From contig NZ_LGKG01000163.1 in NCBI RefSeq assembly GCF_001294335.1, forward strand, positions 161,182 through 225,181: a DNA stretch of 64,000 bases, read 5' to 3'. This DNA is from Streptomyces chattanoogensis. GTDB taxonomy: Bacteria; Actinomycetota; Actinomycetes; Streptomycetales; Streptomycetaceae. The notes beneath the pieces are model-generated. The model did not search any database and was not told the DNA's origin. It saw nothing but the letters and a program-made list of their open reading frames with translations. The first letter of the stretch is position 1; each line of letters starts with the position of its first letter. A program made the position numbers and the translations under genes. Of the stretch, positions 31,068-39,191 are shown piece after piece.

Positions 31068-32615
31068 ATGTCCATGGATCACCAGAACTTCCGCACGTAC
31101 GTGGAGGAAAACCTCGATGCCCTTAGCACCCGCCCCGACCACGAGGCGCTGATCCACCAGGGCCGGCGCGTCACGGCGGGGGAATTCCGTGACCTGGTCC
31201 ACCGTATGGCGCGGGCACTGCTCGCCCAGGGTGTCGGCCGCGGAGAGACCGTCACCCTGCTCTGCGGGAATCTGCCGGAGACCGTCGCCGCCCGTTACGC
31301 GGCCAACCTGGTCGGCGCCCGCGTCAACCACCTCTACAACAAGCTGTCCGCCGAGGCGCAGGCCGACATCGTCCGCGATGTCGAGACCCGGGCGCTGATC
31401 GTCGACCCCCGCTACACCGAACGGGCCGTCGAAGTAACGGACTTGGCCCCGGTTCCGGCCGTCCTGGTGCTCGGCCCGGCGAAGCTCGGCACCGACCTGC
31501 TGGACCTGGCGGCGCAGCAGTCCGCCGAGCCGCTCGCCGGCCTCGCCCGGCCCGACGACATCTGCGCCATCCGGCACACCGGCGGCACCACCGGCCACCC
31601 CAAGGGCATCTGCACCACGTTCGAGCAGGTCCGCTGGTTCCGCGGGGTGCTGCCGGAGGAGCCGGGGTTCGAGCGCCGCCAGCTGGTGGTCACCACTCTG
31701 GCGCACGGCGCCGGGCACCTGGCCGACAACACCCTGCACGCGGGCGGCACCGTGGTGCTGCTCGACGACTTCGACGCGGCGGAGGCGCTCGCCGCGATCG
31801 AACGCGAGCGGATCACCGATCTGTTCCTGCTGCCGCCGCTGCTCTACCAGCTGATGGACCATCCGGACGCCCAGCACACCGACACCTCCAGCCTGCGCAT
31901 GCTGACGTACGGCGGCTGCCAGGCGTCACCGGCCCGAATAGCCGACGCGGTACGGCGGTTCGGCCCGGTGCTGATACAGGGCTACGGACAGAACGAGTCG
32001 GGCGGTGTCTCCGTCCTCACCAAGGAGGACCACGACCTCGGGCGCCCGGACCGGCTGCGCTCGGCGGGCAAGGTGCTGGCCGACGTCGAGGTGGTCATCC
32101 GGGACGAGTCCGGCCGCGATCTGCCGAGCGGTGAGCACGGCGAGGTCTGTGTCCGCTCCGCCATGATCATGAAGGGCTACTGGAAGCAGCCCGAGCTGAC
32201 CGCCGAGGTACTGCGGGACGGGTGGCTGCACACCGGGGACATCGGATTCCTCGACGACGAGGGGTACTTGACCATCGTCGACCGCATCAAGGACATGATC
32301 GTCGTGGTCGGCGGCCATGTGTACACCACCGAGCTCGAGGACCTGCTGAACTCCCACCCGCAGGTCCGGCAGAGCGCCGTCTTCGGCGTCCGCGATGCGG
32401 ACCGGATGGAGCGGGTGCACGCCGTGGTGGTGCCCGTGCCCGGCAGCGACATCGACGGCGACCGGCTCCGCGCCATGGTGCGCGAGCAGCGCGGCGCGAT
32501 GTACGAGCCGGCCCACATCGGCTTCGTGGACGCACTGCCCCTGACCGACGCCGGCAAGCCGGACAAGAAGGAACTGCGCCGACGGGCCGAGCAGGAACTC
32601 GCCACTACGGGCTGA
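31068..32615 (+). CDS. Adenylate-forming acyl-CoA synthetase/ligase
   Basis: 515 residues of the ANL superfamily. Phosphate loop HTGGTTGHPKG (near 170), motif YGQNESGG (near 305), A8 hinge DRIKDMIVVVGGHVY (near 405) and the C-terminal catalytic lysine in DAGKPDKKEL are all present, so the enzyme should be active. It activates a carboxylic acid as acyl-AMP and probably transfers it to CoA. It is only distantly like FadD3, so I do not link it to the steroid-type cluster. AGGAG precedes ATG 31068. A tight dyad operator suggests induction by substrate or a related compound. Confidence 0.85.
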   Translation: MSMDHQNFRTYVEENLDALSTRPDHEALIHQGRRVTAGEFRDLVHRMARALLAQGVGRGETVTLLCGNLPETVAARYAANLVGARVNHLYNKLSAEAQADIVRDVETRALIVDPRYTERAVEVTDLAPVPAVLVLGPAKLGTDLLDLAAQQSAEPLAGLARPDDICAIRHTGGTTGHPKGICTTFEQVRWFRGVLPEEPGFERRQLVVTTLAHGAGHLADNTLHAGGTVVLLDDFDAAEALAAIERERITDLFLLPPLLYQLMDHPDAQHTDTSSLRMLTYGGCQASPARIADAVRRFGPVLIQGYGQNESGGVSVLTKEDHDLGRPDRLRSAGKVLADVEVVIRDESGRDLPSGEHGEVCVRSAMIMKGYWKQPELTAEVLRDGWLHTGDIGFLDDEGYLTIVDRIKDMIVVVGGHVYTTELEDLLNSHPQVRQSAVFGVRDADRMERVHAVVVPVPGSDIDGDRLRAMVREQRGAMYEPAHIGFVDALPLTDAGKPDKKELRRRAEQELATTG

Positions 32616-32622
32616 CTCCGCC

Positions 32623-32769
32623 GGGATCGCCGCCCGGCCCGGTACCCCACAGGGATCGCCGCCCGGCCCGGTCCCCCACTCACAGGGACCACCGGTCGGC
32701 CCGGCCCCTCCACAGGGATCGCCGCCCGGCCCGCTCTCCCCCACCGGGAATACCGCCCGCCCCCACCAC
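32623..32769. repeat. Degenerate 29-33-bp tandem repeat
   Basis: Five units starting GGGATCGCCGCCCGGCCCG or a variant, at 32623, 32652, 32685, 32715 and 32746, directly after the ligase stop. Each begins after CACA or CACC. They could form strong local hairpins (GCCGCCCGG) but show no terminator shape. Confidence 0.75.
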
Positions 32770-32795
32770 GTTGTGGCCCCGCAGGGGGCCCTCGT

Positions 32796-32832
32796 ATCCC
32801 CTAGGGGATCTGTTCGAACAACCCCTAGGGGT
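32796..32832. other. Cluster of three perfect palindromes
   Basis: ATCCCCTAGGGGAT (32796-32809), TGTTCGAACA (32811-32820) and ACCCCTAGGGGT (32821-32832) follow each other with a one-base gap. The whole is an approximate dyad centred on TTCGAA with CCCCTAGGGG in each arm. A GGCCCC/GGGGCC hairpin (32775-32790) lies just before it. It is located between convergent genes, so it may be a terminator complex or a protein-binding site. Confidence 0.7.
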
Positions 32833-32860
32833 ATCGGTGGCCGGAAGTCGCCCCTGCCGG

Positions 32861-33079
32861 CTAGGGCTCGTCCCAGGTCTCGGGCCCGCCGCCCCGCCAG
32901 TCGATGAGGTCGGTCTCCTCGATCTCGATGTCGTCCAGGCCGACGTGCCGCAGGAACTTCACCAGGTCCTCGATCCGGTGGGCGACCCCGAGCCTGCGCT
33001 CCCCGGCCGTCACCCGCCGCGCCCCGTCCGGGCCCGGCGGGTGCACGGTCACGGTCGTCTGCGGTGCGTGCGCGTCCAT
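32861..33079 (-). CDS. Small hypothetical protein, 72 aa (paralogue at 61.8 kb)
   Basis: Begins MDAHAPQTTVTVHPPGPDGAR and continues RRVTAGERRLGVAHRIEDLVKFLRHVGLDD; ends DLIDWRGGGPETWDEP. The same layout (VHPP, RRVT, G-AH, FLRR-G, L-WRGG--W--P) occurs in the 75-aa protein at 61788-62015. The VHPPGP strand followed by a helix and an acidic WRGG tail suggests a small alpha/beta domain. The GTG at 33115 overlaps the LigD-polymerase stop (GTGA) and would add 12 residues; comparison with the paralogue favours ATG 33079. Function unknown. Confidence 0.65.
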   Translation of the reverse strand: MDAHAPQTTVTVHPPGPDGARRVTAGERRLGVAHRIEDLVKFLRHVGLDDIEIEETDLIDWRGGGPETWDEP

Positions 33080-33111
33080 GCCGGTCCGATCACCGCTCCC
33101 TGCCGGTCCGG

Positions 33112-34122
33112 TCACCGCTTACGCGCCCGGCTCGGCTGCACCCTGGCCGGTTCCCCGGGCATCTTGGGGTGGTCGGGCGGGTACGGCATATCGCCCAGGC
33201 CCTCATCGGCCTCCTGACGGTCCGCCAGCTCCAGCACGGACTCCAGGCCGAAGGCGTGCTCTGCCATGTCCGCGTGGACGTCGCCCAGTTCGGCGAAGCG
33301 GGGCGGCACGGTCCGCAGGTCGAAGTCCTCGGGTGCGGCGTCCGCCAGCTCCTCCCAGCGCAGCGGTGTGGAGACCGTCGCCCGCGGCCGGGCGCGCAGG
33401 GAATAGGCCGAGGCGATGGTGCGGTCCCGGGCCATCTGGTTGTAGTCGACGAAGACCTTGGCGCCGCGCTCCTCCTTCCACCAGGCGGAGGTCACCCGGT
33501 CCGGGCAGCGGCGTTCAAGGGCTCTGGCCAGGGCAATAGCCGCCCGTCTGACCTCGGTGAACGTCCAGTTGGGGCGGATGGGTACGTAGACGTGCACACC
33601 CCGGCCGCCGGACGTTTTCGGCCAGCCGCGCAGCCCGTGCTCCGCCAGCAGCTCCCGTAGGTCGTGGGCGACCCGTACGGCGTCGGCGAAGTCCGTCCCC
33701 GGCTGCGGGTCGAGGTCGATGCGCAGCTCGTCGGGGTGCTCGGTGTCGGTGCGGCGTACCGGCCAGGGGTGGAAGGTCAGACAGCCCAGATTGGCGGCCC
33801 AGATGACGGCGGCGGGTTCCGTCGGGCACATCTCGTCGGCGAACCGGCCGCTGGGGAAGGCGATCCGGGCGGTGGGCAGCCATTCCGGCAGCCCCTTGGG
33901 CGCCCGCTTCTGGTAGAAGAATTCGCCCTCGACGCCGTCCGGGAAGCGCTGCATGGTGGTGGGCCGGTCGCGCAGCCCGCGCAGCACGCCGTCCGCGACC
34001 GCGAGGTAGTACTGCGCGACGTCCAGCTTGGTGAAGCCACGCTCGGGGTAATACGTCTTGTCCGGATGCGACACGCGCACCGTGCGCCCCGCGACGTCCA
34101 GCTCCACAGCTCCTGCAGCCAT
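33112..34122 (-). CDS. LigD-type DNA polymerase/primase domain protein
   Basis: 336 residues matching the polymerase (PolDom) module of LigD: HPDKTYYPERGFTKLDVAQYY, FFYQKRAPKG, the metal-binding DLDPQPGTDF, SGGRGVHVYVPI, and the NQMARDRTIASAYSLRARP segment. Such enzymes fill and extend ends with NTPs in non-homologous end joining. It is a stand-alone polymerase; ligase activity is encoded divergently 90 bp away. No Ku gene is present in the window. Confidence 0.88.
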   Translation of the reverse strand: MAAGAVELDVAGRTVRVSHPDKTYYPERGFTKLDVAQYYLAVADGVLRGLRDRPTTMQRFPDGVEGEFFYQKRAPKGLPEWLPTARIAFPSGRFADEMCPTEPAAVIWAANLGCLTFHPWPVRRTDTEHPDELRIDLDPQPGTDFADAVRVAHDLRELLAEHGLRGWPKTSGGRGVHVYVPIRPNWTFTEVRRAAIALARALERRCPDRVTSAWWKEERGAKVFVDYNQMARDRTIASAYSLRARPRATVSTPLRWEELADAAPEDFDLRTVPPRFAELGDVHADMAEHAFGLESVLELADRQEADEGLGDMPYPPDHPKMPGEPARVQPSRARKR

Positions 34123-34212
34123 GCCTCAACGCTAGGTTCCGGCGGCCGGCGGCGCGCGCTGGGCGGCCTTCCCGGCGCGCGCCTCGGGCGCCGCGCCGTC
34201 AGGATCAAAGGC

Positions 34213-35274
34213 ATGGACCTGCCCGTCATGCCCCCGGTCTCCCCGATGCTCGCCAAGCTCGTGGCCGACATCCCCGCGGGCATGCAGTACGAGGCCAAGT
34301 GGGACGGCTTCCGCGTCATCGTCTTCCGGGACGGCGACGAGGTCGAGATCACCAGCCGTACGACGAAGCCGCTCACCCGCTATTTTCCCGAGACCGTCGC
34401 CGCCGTACGCCGTGAGCTGCCGCCGCGCTGCGTCGTCGACGGCGAGATCGTCATCGCGCACGACGGGCGGCTGCACTTCGAGGAGCTGCTGGAACGCATC
34501 CATCCCGCCGACTCCCGGGTCCGTACGCTCGCCGAGCGGACACCCGCCTCCCTCGTCGCCTTCGACCTGCTGGCCCTGGGCCCGGATTCGCTGCTGGACG
34601 CGCCGCAGTCGGCGCGGCGGGAAGCGCTGGTCGAGGCGCTGCGGCCGGCCCGCGCGCCGGTGTACACCGCGCCCGCGACCACCGATCAGGAGCTGGCCCG
34701 CACCTGGTTCGACCGGTTCGAGGGGGCGGGCCTGGACGGGGTGGTCGCCAAGCCGCTGCATCTGCCGTACCGGCCGGGCGACCGGGCGATGTTCAAGATC
34801 AAGCACGCCCGCACGGCCGACTGCGTCGTCGCGGGCTACCGGCTGCACAAGAGCGGACCGGTGGTCGGCTCCCTGCTGCTGGGCCTGCACGACGACACGG
34901 GGCGGCTGCAGCACGTCGGGGTGTGTGCCTCGTTCCCGATGGCGAAGCGGCGCAAGCTCGTCGAGGAGCTCGCACCGCTGCGGATGGACGATGCCGCCGG
35001 GCACCCTTGGGGCGAGTGGACGGACGAGGCGGCGCACGCCTCCCGGCGGATGCCGGGCGGGCCCAGCCGGTGGAGCGGTGGCAAGGATCTGTCGTGGGTG
35101 CCGCTGCGCCCGGAGTGGGTGTGCGAGGTCGCGTACGACCACATGGAGGGCAGCCGGTTCCGGCACACCGCGCAGTTCCGCAGATGGCGGCCCGACCGTA
35201 CGCCGGAGAGCTGCACATATGCGCAGCTGGAGGAGCCGGTCGCCTATGACCTGGGGGAACTGCTGAACGGCTGA
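34213..35274 (+). CDS. ATP-dependent DNA ligase (LigC/LigD ligase type)
   Basis: 353 residues. Nucleotidyltransferase motif I EAKWDGFR carries the adenylated Lys (near residue 29); later motifs are DGEIV, FEELL, the GVVAKP motif and KIKHARTADCVV. The OB-fold half follows from about 215. ATG 34213 chosen. Divergent from the LigD-type polymerase, so the two probably cooperate in double-strand break or nick repair. Spore-forming actinomycetes commonly keep such systems. Confidence 0.88.
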   Translation: MDLPVMPPVSPMLAKLVADIPAGMQYEAKWDGFRVIVFRDGDEVEITSRTTKPLTRYFPETVAAVRRELPPRCVVDGEIVIAHDGRLHFEELLERIHPADSRVRTLAERTPASLVAFDLLALGPDSLLDAPQSARREALVEALRPARAPVYTAPATTDQELARTWFDRFEGAGLDGVVAKPLHLPYRPGDRAMFKIKHARTADCVVAGYRLHKSGPVVGSLLLGLHDDTGRLQHVGVCASFPMAKRRKLVEELAPLRMDDAAGHPWGEWTDEAAHASRRMPGGPSRWSGGKDLSWVPLRPEWVCEVAYDHMEGSRFRHTAQFRRWRPDRTPESCTYAQLEEPVAYDLGELLNG

Positions 35275-35282
35275 GGGCCGGG

Positions 35283-36278
35283 TCAGCGGGATCCGCCGTT
35301 GGGCGGCCAGTGGCGTCCGCTCTCCCCCGGTGCGAGCCGGTCCACCACTTCGGCCAGCTCGGAGCAGACGTGTTCGATCCTGCGACGGATGCCGATCTGC
35401 TCGGTGATGATGGCCGACAGCAGCAGCGCGGTGAGTGCCATGGACGCGTTGAGGGCCTGCAGGTTGACCATGGCTTCCAGAAGGCTCTGGCCCTCAAACG
35501 GTCCGATGCGCCGGGTCGCGGCCGAGATCGCCACGACGGACACCAGCAGCACGCAGGGCGCGACCCCCGTCAGCTGGAAGCGCAGCGCCGCGCACACGAC
35601 CAGCGGAAACACCAGGAACAGCAGGGACATGGGGCTGCTGACCGTGATGAGTGAGACCACGACCGTTCCGGCCAGCAGCGCCACCGCCTCGAACCACCGG
35701 GTGACGGGGATGTCCCACGGCCTGCGGACCGTACGGCAGGCGAGCAGGAGCGGGGCGACGATGAGGACCCCCATCGCATCCCCCACCCACCAGGCCACCC
35801 AGGTCCGCCAGAAGGCACCGGCCGGCAGCGAACCGGTGAGCATCTGGGTGCCGGCGCCGAACGTCGCGCTGATCAGCATGCCGGCGAAGGCGCCGAGGAG
35901 CACCAGGGCGACGCCGTCGCGCAGCCGGTCCAGTGCGGGGTGGAAGCCCACCCGGCGGAGCATCAGACAGGCGCACAGCGGGGCCAGGGTGTTGCCCGCG
36001 ATGACGCCGAGGACGGAGACATCGAGCGGACTGAGGTAGGAGACGATCCACAGGGTGCCGAGGGCGCTGGCCGGCCAGGTCCACAGGCCCAGCAGGAGCA
36101 GACCGCTCAGGGCGATGCCCGTGGGTGGCCACAGGGGCGTGACCACGGTGTTCGCGATCACGACCTGCTCCAGGAGGCCGATCCGGGCGGTGCCGTAGTA
36201 GACGGCGGCGAGGGCGGCGATCGTCACGGCTGCGGTAGCGAGCCGCCGGAATTCCTCGGTGCGCACCACAGCAGCCAT
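35283..36278 (-). CDS. MASE1-domain membrane sensor protein
   Basis: 331 residues with about 8 membrane helices that match MASE1 (VTPLWPPTGIALSGLLLLG, VIAGNTLAPLCACLMLRR, AWWVGDAMGVLIVAPLLL). A short C-terminal cytosolic helix (EHVCSELAEVVDRLAPGESG) has no output domain. It starts 56 bp after the stop of a PP2C phosphatase gene in the same direction. The pair probably acts as sensor and effector, MASE1 passing a signal to the phosphatase, in place of the usual fused histidine kinase. Confidence 0.8.
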   Translation of the reverse strand: MAAVVRTEEFRRLATAAVTIAALAAVYYGTARIGLLEQVVIANTVVTPLWPPTGIALSGLLLLGLWTWPASALGTLWIVSYLSPLDVSVLGVIAGNTLAPLCACLMLRRVGFHPALDRLRDGVALVLLGAFAGMLISATFGAGTQMLTGSLPAGAFWRTWVAWWVGDAMGVLIVAPLLLACRTVRRPWDIPVTRWFEAVALLAGTVVVSLITVSSPMSLLFLVFPLVVCAALRFQLTGVAPCVLLVSVVAISAATRRIGPFEGQSLLEAMVNLQALNASMALTALLLSAIITEQIGIRRRIEHVCSELAEVVDRLAPGESGRHWPPNGGSR

Positions 36279-36333
36279 CAGACAATGCCGAGGGTCCCGG
36301 CACCGTCCGCGACACGCGCGCCGGGTGCGCGCG

Positions 36334-37167
36334 TCACCCGGCGCCGGGTGCCGGCGCGGCGTAGCTCAGCACGACCACCGCGGCGTCGTCGCTGTGGCCG
36401 GTGCACTCGGCCAGGTTCATCACCTCGGCGGCCACCTGGGCCGGATCCTCCCCGGCCCGCTCGCTGACCAGCCGGGACACCTGCGCCAGCCCCGCCTCGA
36501 TGGCGTACGAGGGACCCTCGACGACGCCGTCGGTGAGCAGCACGAACGTGCCCGCCGTCGTGAGCCGGCGGTGCGTGACCGGGTAGGTCTCGCCCGGGGT
36601 GATGCCGAGCGGCAGGCCTCCGGGGTCGTCGGTGACGCCGTGGTGCCCGTCGGTGGTGGCCCAGATGCCGGGCACATGGCCGGCGCGGGCGCTGGCCAGT
36701 TCCCAGGTGGCCGGGTCGAAGCGGAGGAAGGTGCAGGTGGCGAAGAGTCCGGCCTGCACCGAGAGGAGCAGGTCGTTGGCGCGGCTGAGCACCTCGCCGG
36801 GGTCGGCGGCATGCGGTGCGACGGCCCGCAGCCCGATCCGGATCTGCCCCATGAAGGCGGCGGCCTCGACGTCATGCCCCTGCACATCGCCGATGCAGTA
36901 CGCCAGGGACCCGTCGGGCAGCGGGAAGCCGTCGTACCAGTCGCCGCCGATGTCCAGGCCGTGCCGGGCGGGCGCGTAGGTGGCGGCGGCCCGCAGCCCC
37001 GGCACCTCCGGCAAGGTGGCGGGGAGCATCTCGCGCTGCAGCGCCTCCGCCAGTTCCACCCGGGCCTGCTGGAGCTCGGCTCCTTCCCGCGCCTGGGCGG
37101 TCAGCCGCCCGAGCGTGGTCAGCAGGTCGTCGGCGCTCGCCGACCGCGGGGGACGACGCCGAAGCAT
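36334..37167 (-). CDS. PP2C (SpoIIE) phosphatase
   Basis: 277 residues. A short N-terminal coiled helix (ADDLLTTLGRLTAQAREGAELQQAR) precedes the SpoIIE domain (GLDIGGDWYDGFPLPDG, GDVQGHDVEAAAFMGQ, LLTDGVVEG, HSDDAAVVVL). Metal Asp residues are intact. It has no own sensor domain, so input may come from the MASE1 protein encoded downstream. ATG 37167 follows GGGAG. Confidence 0.85.
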   Translation of the reverse strand: MLRRRPPRSASADDLLTTLGRLTAQAREGAELQQARVELAEALQREMLPATLPEVPGLRAAATYAPARHGLDIGGDWYDGFPLPDGSLAYCIGDVQGHDVEAAAFMGQIRIGLRAVAPHAADPGEVLSRANDLLLSVQAGLFATCTFLRFDPATWELASARAGHVPGIWATTDGHHGVTDDPGGLPLGITPGETYPVTHRRLTTAGTFVLLTDGVVEGPSYAIEAGLAQVSRLVSERAGEDPAQVAAEVMNLAECTGHSDDAAVVVLSYAAPAPGAG

Positions 37168-37284
37168 GGAGCGCTCCCGGGTGCATCGAGGCTTCTGCCA
37201 CTGCGGGGTGCGATCCGCGCGGACTGTCGTACCGGCCTCCTGACCTGGCGGGATCCACAACTCCCGGCTTCATCATATTTCTGC

Positions 37285-37380
37285 GGGTCGGCTCCCGCGC
37301 GGCCAGCCGGGTCGGCTTCCGCGCGGCCGGTCGGGTGGGCTTGCGCGCGGCCGGTGCGGTGGGCTGCCGCGCGGCCGGTC
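37285..37380. repeat. 24-bp tandem repeat, 4 copies
   Basis: Units begin at 37285, 37309, 37333 and 37357 (type GGGTCGGCTTCCGCGCGGCC plus 4 bases). The array ends 10 bases before the permease stop codon (37391-37393, minus strand), so it lies immediately downstream of that gene and upstream of the PP2C gene. Confidence 0.88.
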
Positions 37381-37390
37381 CCCTCGGGTG

Positions 37391-39004
37391 CTACGCCGCC
37401 GCCTCACGGGATGCCGTCAGATGCCCGACGCCGGACCGTACCGCCCAGAAGAACACCCCCAGCGCGACGACCGCCACGGTGAGGGAGTCGTACGGCGCGG
37501 GCAGCCGCCCGGAGCCCTCGAAGGTGCCCAGCCAGGAGAGCACCGTGAGCACGACGAGATACGCCACCAGCCAGGCGCCGGTGCGCAGTTCGGCGAGCAG
37601 CGGACGGGAGCGGCCGTCGGGGGCGCCGGAGCGTCGCATGGCCAGGAAGATCAGCAGCCCGCCCAGCACCAGCGGCAGCGCCAGCCGCAGATCGCCCCAC
37701 CCCGACCAGTACACGAACTCGGTGGCCACCACGAAGCTGGCCGGCGCGATGTAGCGCAGCCCGGGCACCCAGCCCGCGGTACGGCCGCCGGGCTCGGCGC
37801 GGAACACGGCGACCGCGACCGCCGAGGCCGCGTAGATCAGCAAATACATATCGCCCATCACGCTGACGATGTCCTGCCAGCCCCCGAACGGCAGCAGAAA
37901 CACCACGATCACCACGAGGTTGACCACCAGCGCCCGCCGTGGCACGCCGAACCGCTCGTCGACCTTCATGAAGTAGCGCGGGATAGTGCCGTTCTTGGCG
38001 AGCGCATAGGTGTGCCGGGCGTCGATCGCCACGCCCACGTAGGCCGAGCCGCCAGGGGAGAGCACCGCATCCGCGTAGAGCAGGCTGGAGAGCCAGTGCA
38101 GATTGAGGATGAGGGCGAGCTGGCCGAACGGCGAGTCGAAGGAGACGCCCTTCCAGCCGCCGCCGAGCAGGTTCTCCGGCACCGTGAAGAGATAGGCGAC
38201 CTGGAGGGCGAGGTACATCGCCACCGCCAGGCCGATGCCCGTGAGCACCGCGCCCGGGATCGTCCGGCGGGGATGGCGGGTCTCGCCGGAGAAGTCCAGC
38301 GGTGCCTGGAATCCGTTGACCGAGTAGACGATGCCGCCGCCGGCCAGCGCCGTCAGACAGGCCGCATAGCCGTACGGTGCGAATCCCCCGTGGTCCGTCA
38401 GCCGCCCGGAGTGCCAGCCGGAGGCGATCAGCGCGATGACGGTGACCACCGGCACCACGATCTTGAACACCGAGACCAGGTTGTTGAGCCGGGCGAACAG
38501 CCGCACCGCGAACCAGTTGAGCGCGGTCAGCAGCACGCTGAGCCCGGCGGCCAGCGCCAGCCCGGAGGCGGTGAGGGTGTGGCCGTTGTAGATGTCCGGG
38601 AGGTAGTGGGCGGCGTACTGCATGATCGCGCTGATCTCGGCCGCGGTACCGCCGACCGACAGCAGCACCGACCAGCCCACGAGGGTGCCGACCAGCGGTC
38701 CGCTGGCGTACAGCGGCCAGCGGACCGTACCGCCGCCCTCCGGCCGCGACGCCCCCAGCTCGATCATGACCAGCGCGACCAGGGCGCACAGCAGGCCCGC
38801 CCCGACCCAGGACAGCAGGGACGCCGGCCCCGCCGTCTGCGCCGCGTACATGGCGGCGAACAGCCATCCGGAGCCGACGATGTTGGAGAACCCGATCCCG
38901 GTGAGTCCCCAGAACCCCAGCTCCCGCCGCAACCGGCGTTCCTGCGCCTGCACTTCTGGCGCGCCGGCCTCGTCGCCCCCGCCCGCCAACTGACCATCCG
39001 TCAC
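37391..39004 (-). CDS. APC-family amino acid permease
   Basis: 537 residues with 12-14 predicted helices. N-terminal REL-GFWGLTGIGFSNIVGSGWLF is the APC helix-1 signature, and RPEGGGTVRWPLYASGPL follows. It is a distant relative of the permease at 26.7 kb, with a longer C-terminus. Probable proton-coupled amino acid or amine uptake. The start could also be a few codons later; no clear Shine-Dalgarno. Confidence 0.85.
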   Translation of the reverse strand: MTDGQLAGGGDEAGAPEVQAQERRLRRELGFWGLTGIGFSNIVGSGWLFAAMYAAQTAGPASLLSWVGAGLLCALVALVMIELGASRPEGGGTVRWPLYASGPLVGTLVGWSVLLSVGGTAAEISAIMQYAAHYLPDIYNGHTLTASGLALAAGLSVLLTALNWFAVRLFARLNNLVSVFKIVVPVVTVIALIASGWHSGRLTDHGGFAPYGYAACLTALAGGGIVYSVNGFQAPLDFSGETRHPRRTIPGAVLTGIGLAVAMYLALQVAYLFTVPENLLGGGWKGVSFDSPFGQLALILNLHWLSSLLYADAVLSPGGSAYVGVAIDARHTYALAKNGTIPRYFMKVDERFGVPRRALVVNLVVIVVFLLPFGGWQDIVSVMGDMYLLIYAASAVAVAVFRAEPGGRTAGWVPGLRYIAPASFVVATEFVYWSGWGDLRLALPLVLGGLLIFLAMRRSGAPDGRSRPLLAELRTGAWLVAYLVVLTVLSWLGTFEGSGRLPAPYDSLTVAVVALGVFFWAVRSGVGHLTASREAAA

Positions 39005-39154
39005 GAAAAACGGCCTCCCTGCCTGCTCGTTCCAGCAGTTCGGAGCCTACGTGACGTGGCCGGATGCGGACCGTGCCGCTCCGGCACGGCGGGCGGCCCG
39101 CACCGGCCACCGGCCATCGGACCGGCACCGGCCACAAAAAATCCCCGGACCGAA

Positions 39155-39185
39155 TTGACGGCCGGGGTATTTCCCTGCGTATATT
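39155..39185 (+). promoter_or_regulatory. helR promoter
   Basis: -35 TTGACG (39155-39160) and -10 TATATT (39180-39185), spacing 19. The predicted start of transcription (about 39191-39192) coincides with the TTG proposed as helR start codon, so the mRNA may be leaderless. I found no rifamycin-associated inverted repeat in the 190-bp upstream gap. Confidence 0.55.
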
Positions 39186-39191
39186 GGGCGC

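Noticed and set aside
31068..32615. FadD3 assignment for the ligase
   Set aside because: Motifs place it in the same superfamily, but its N-terminal and substrate regions do not resemble FadD3, and it has a different operator from the steroid-type regulon.
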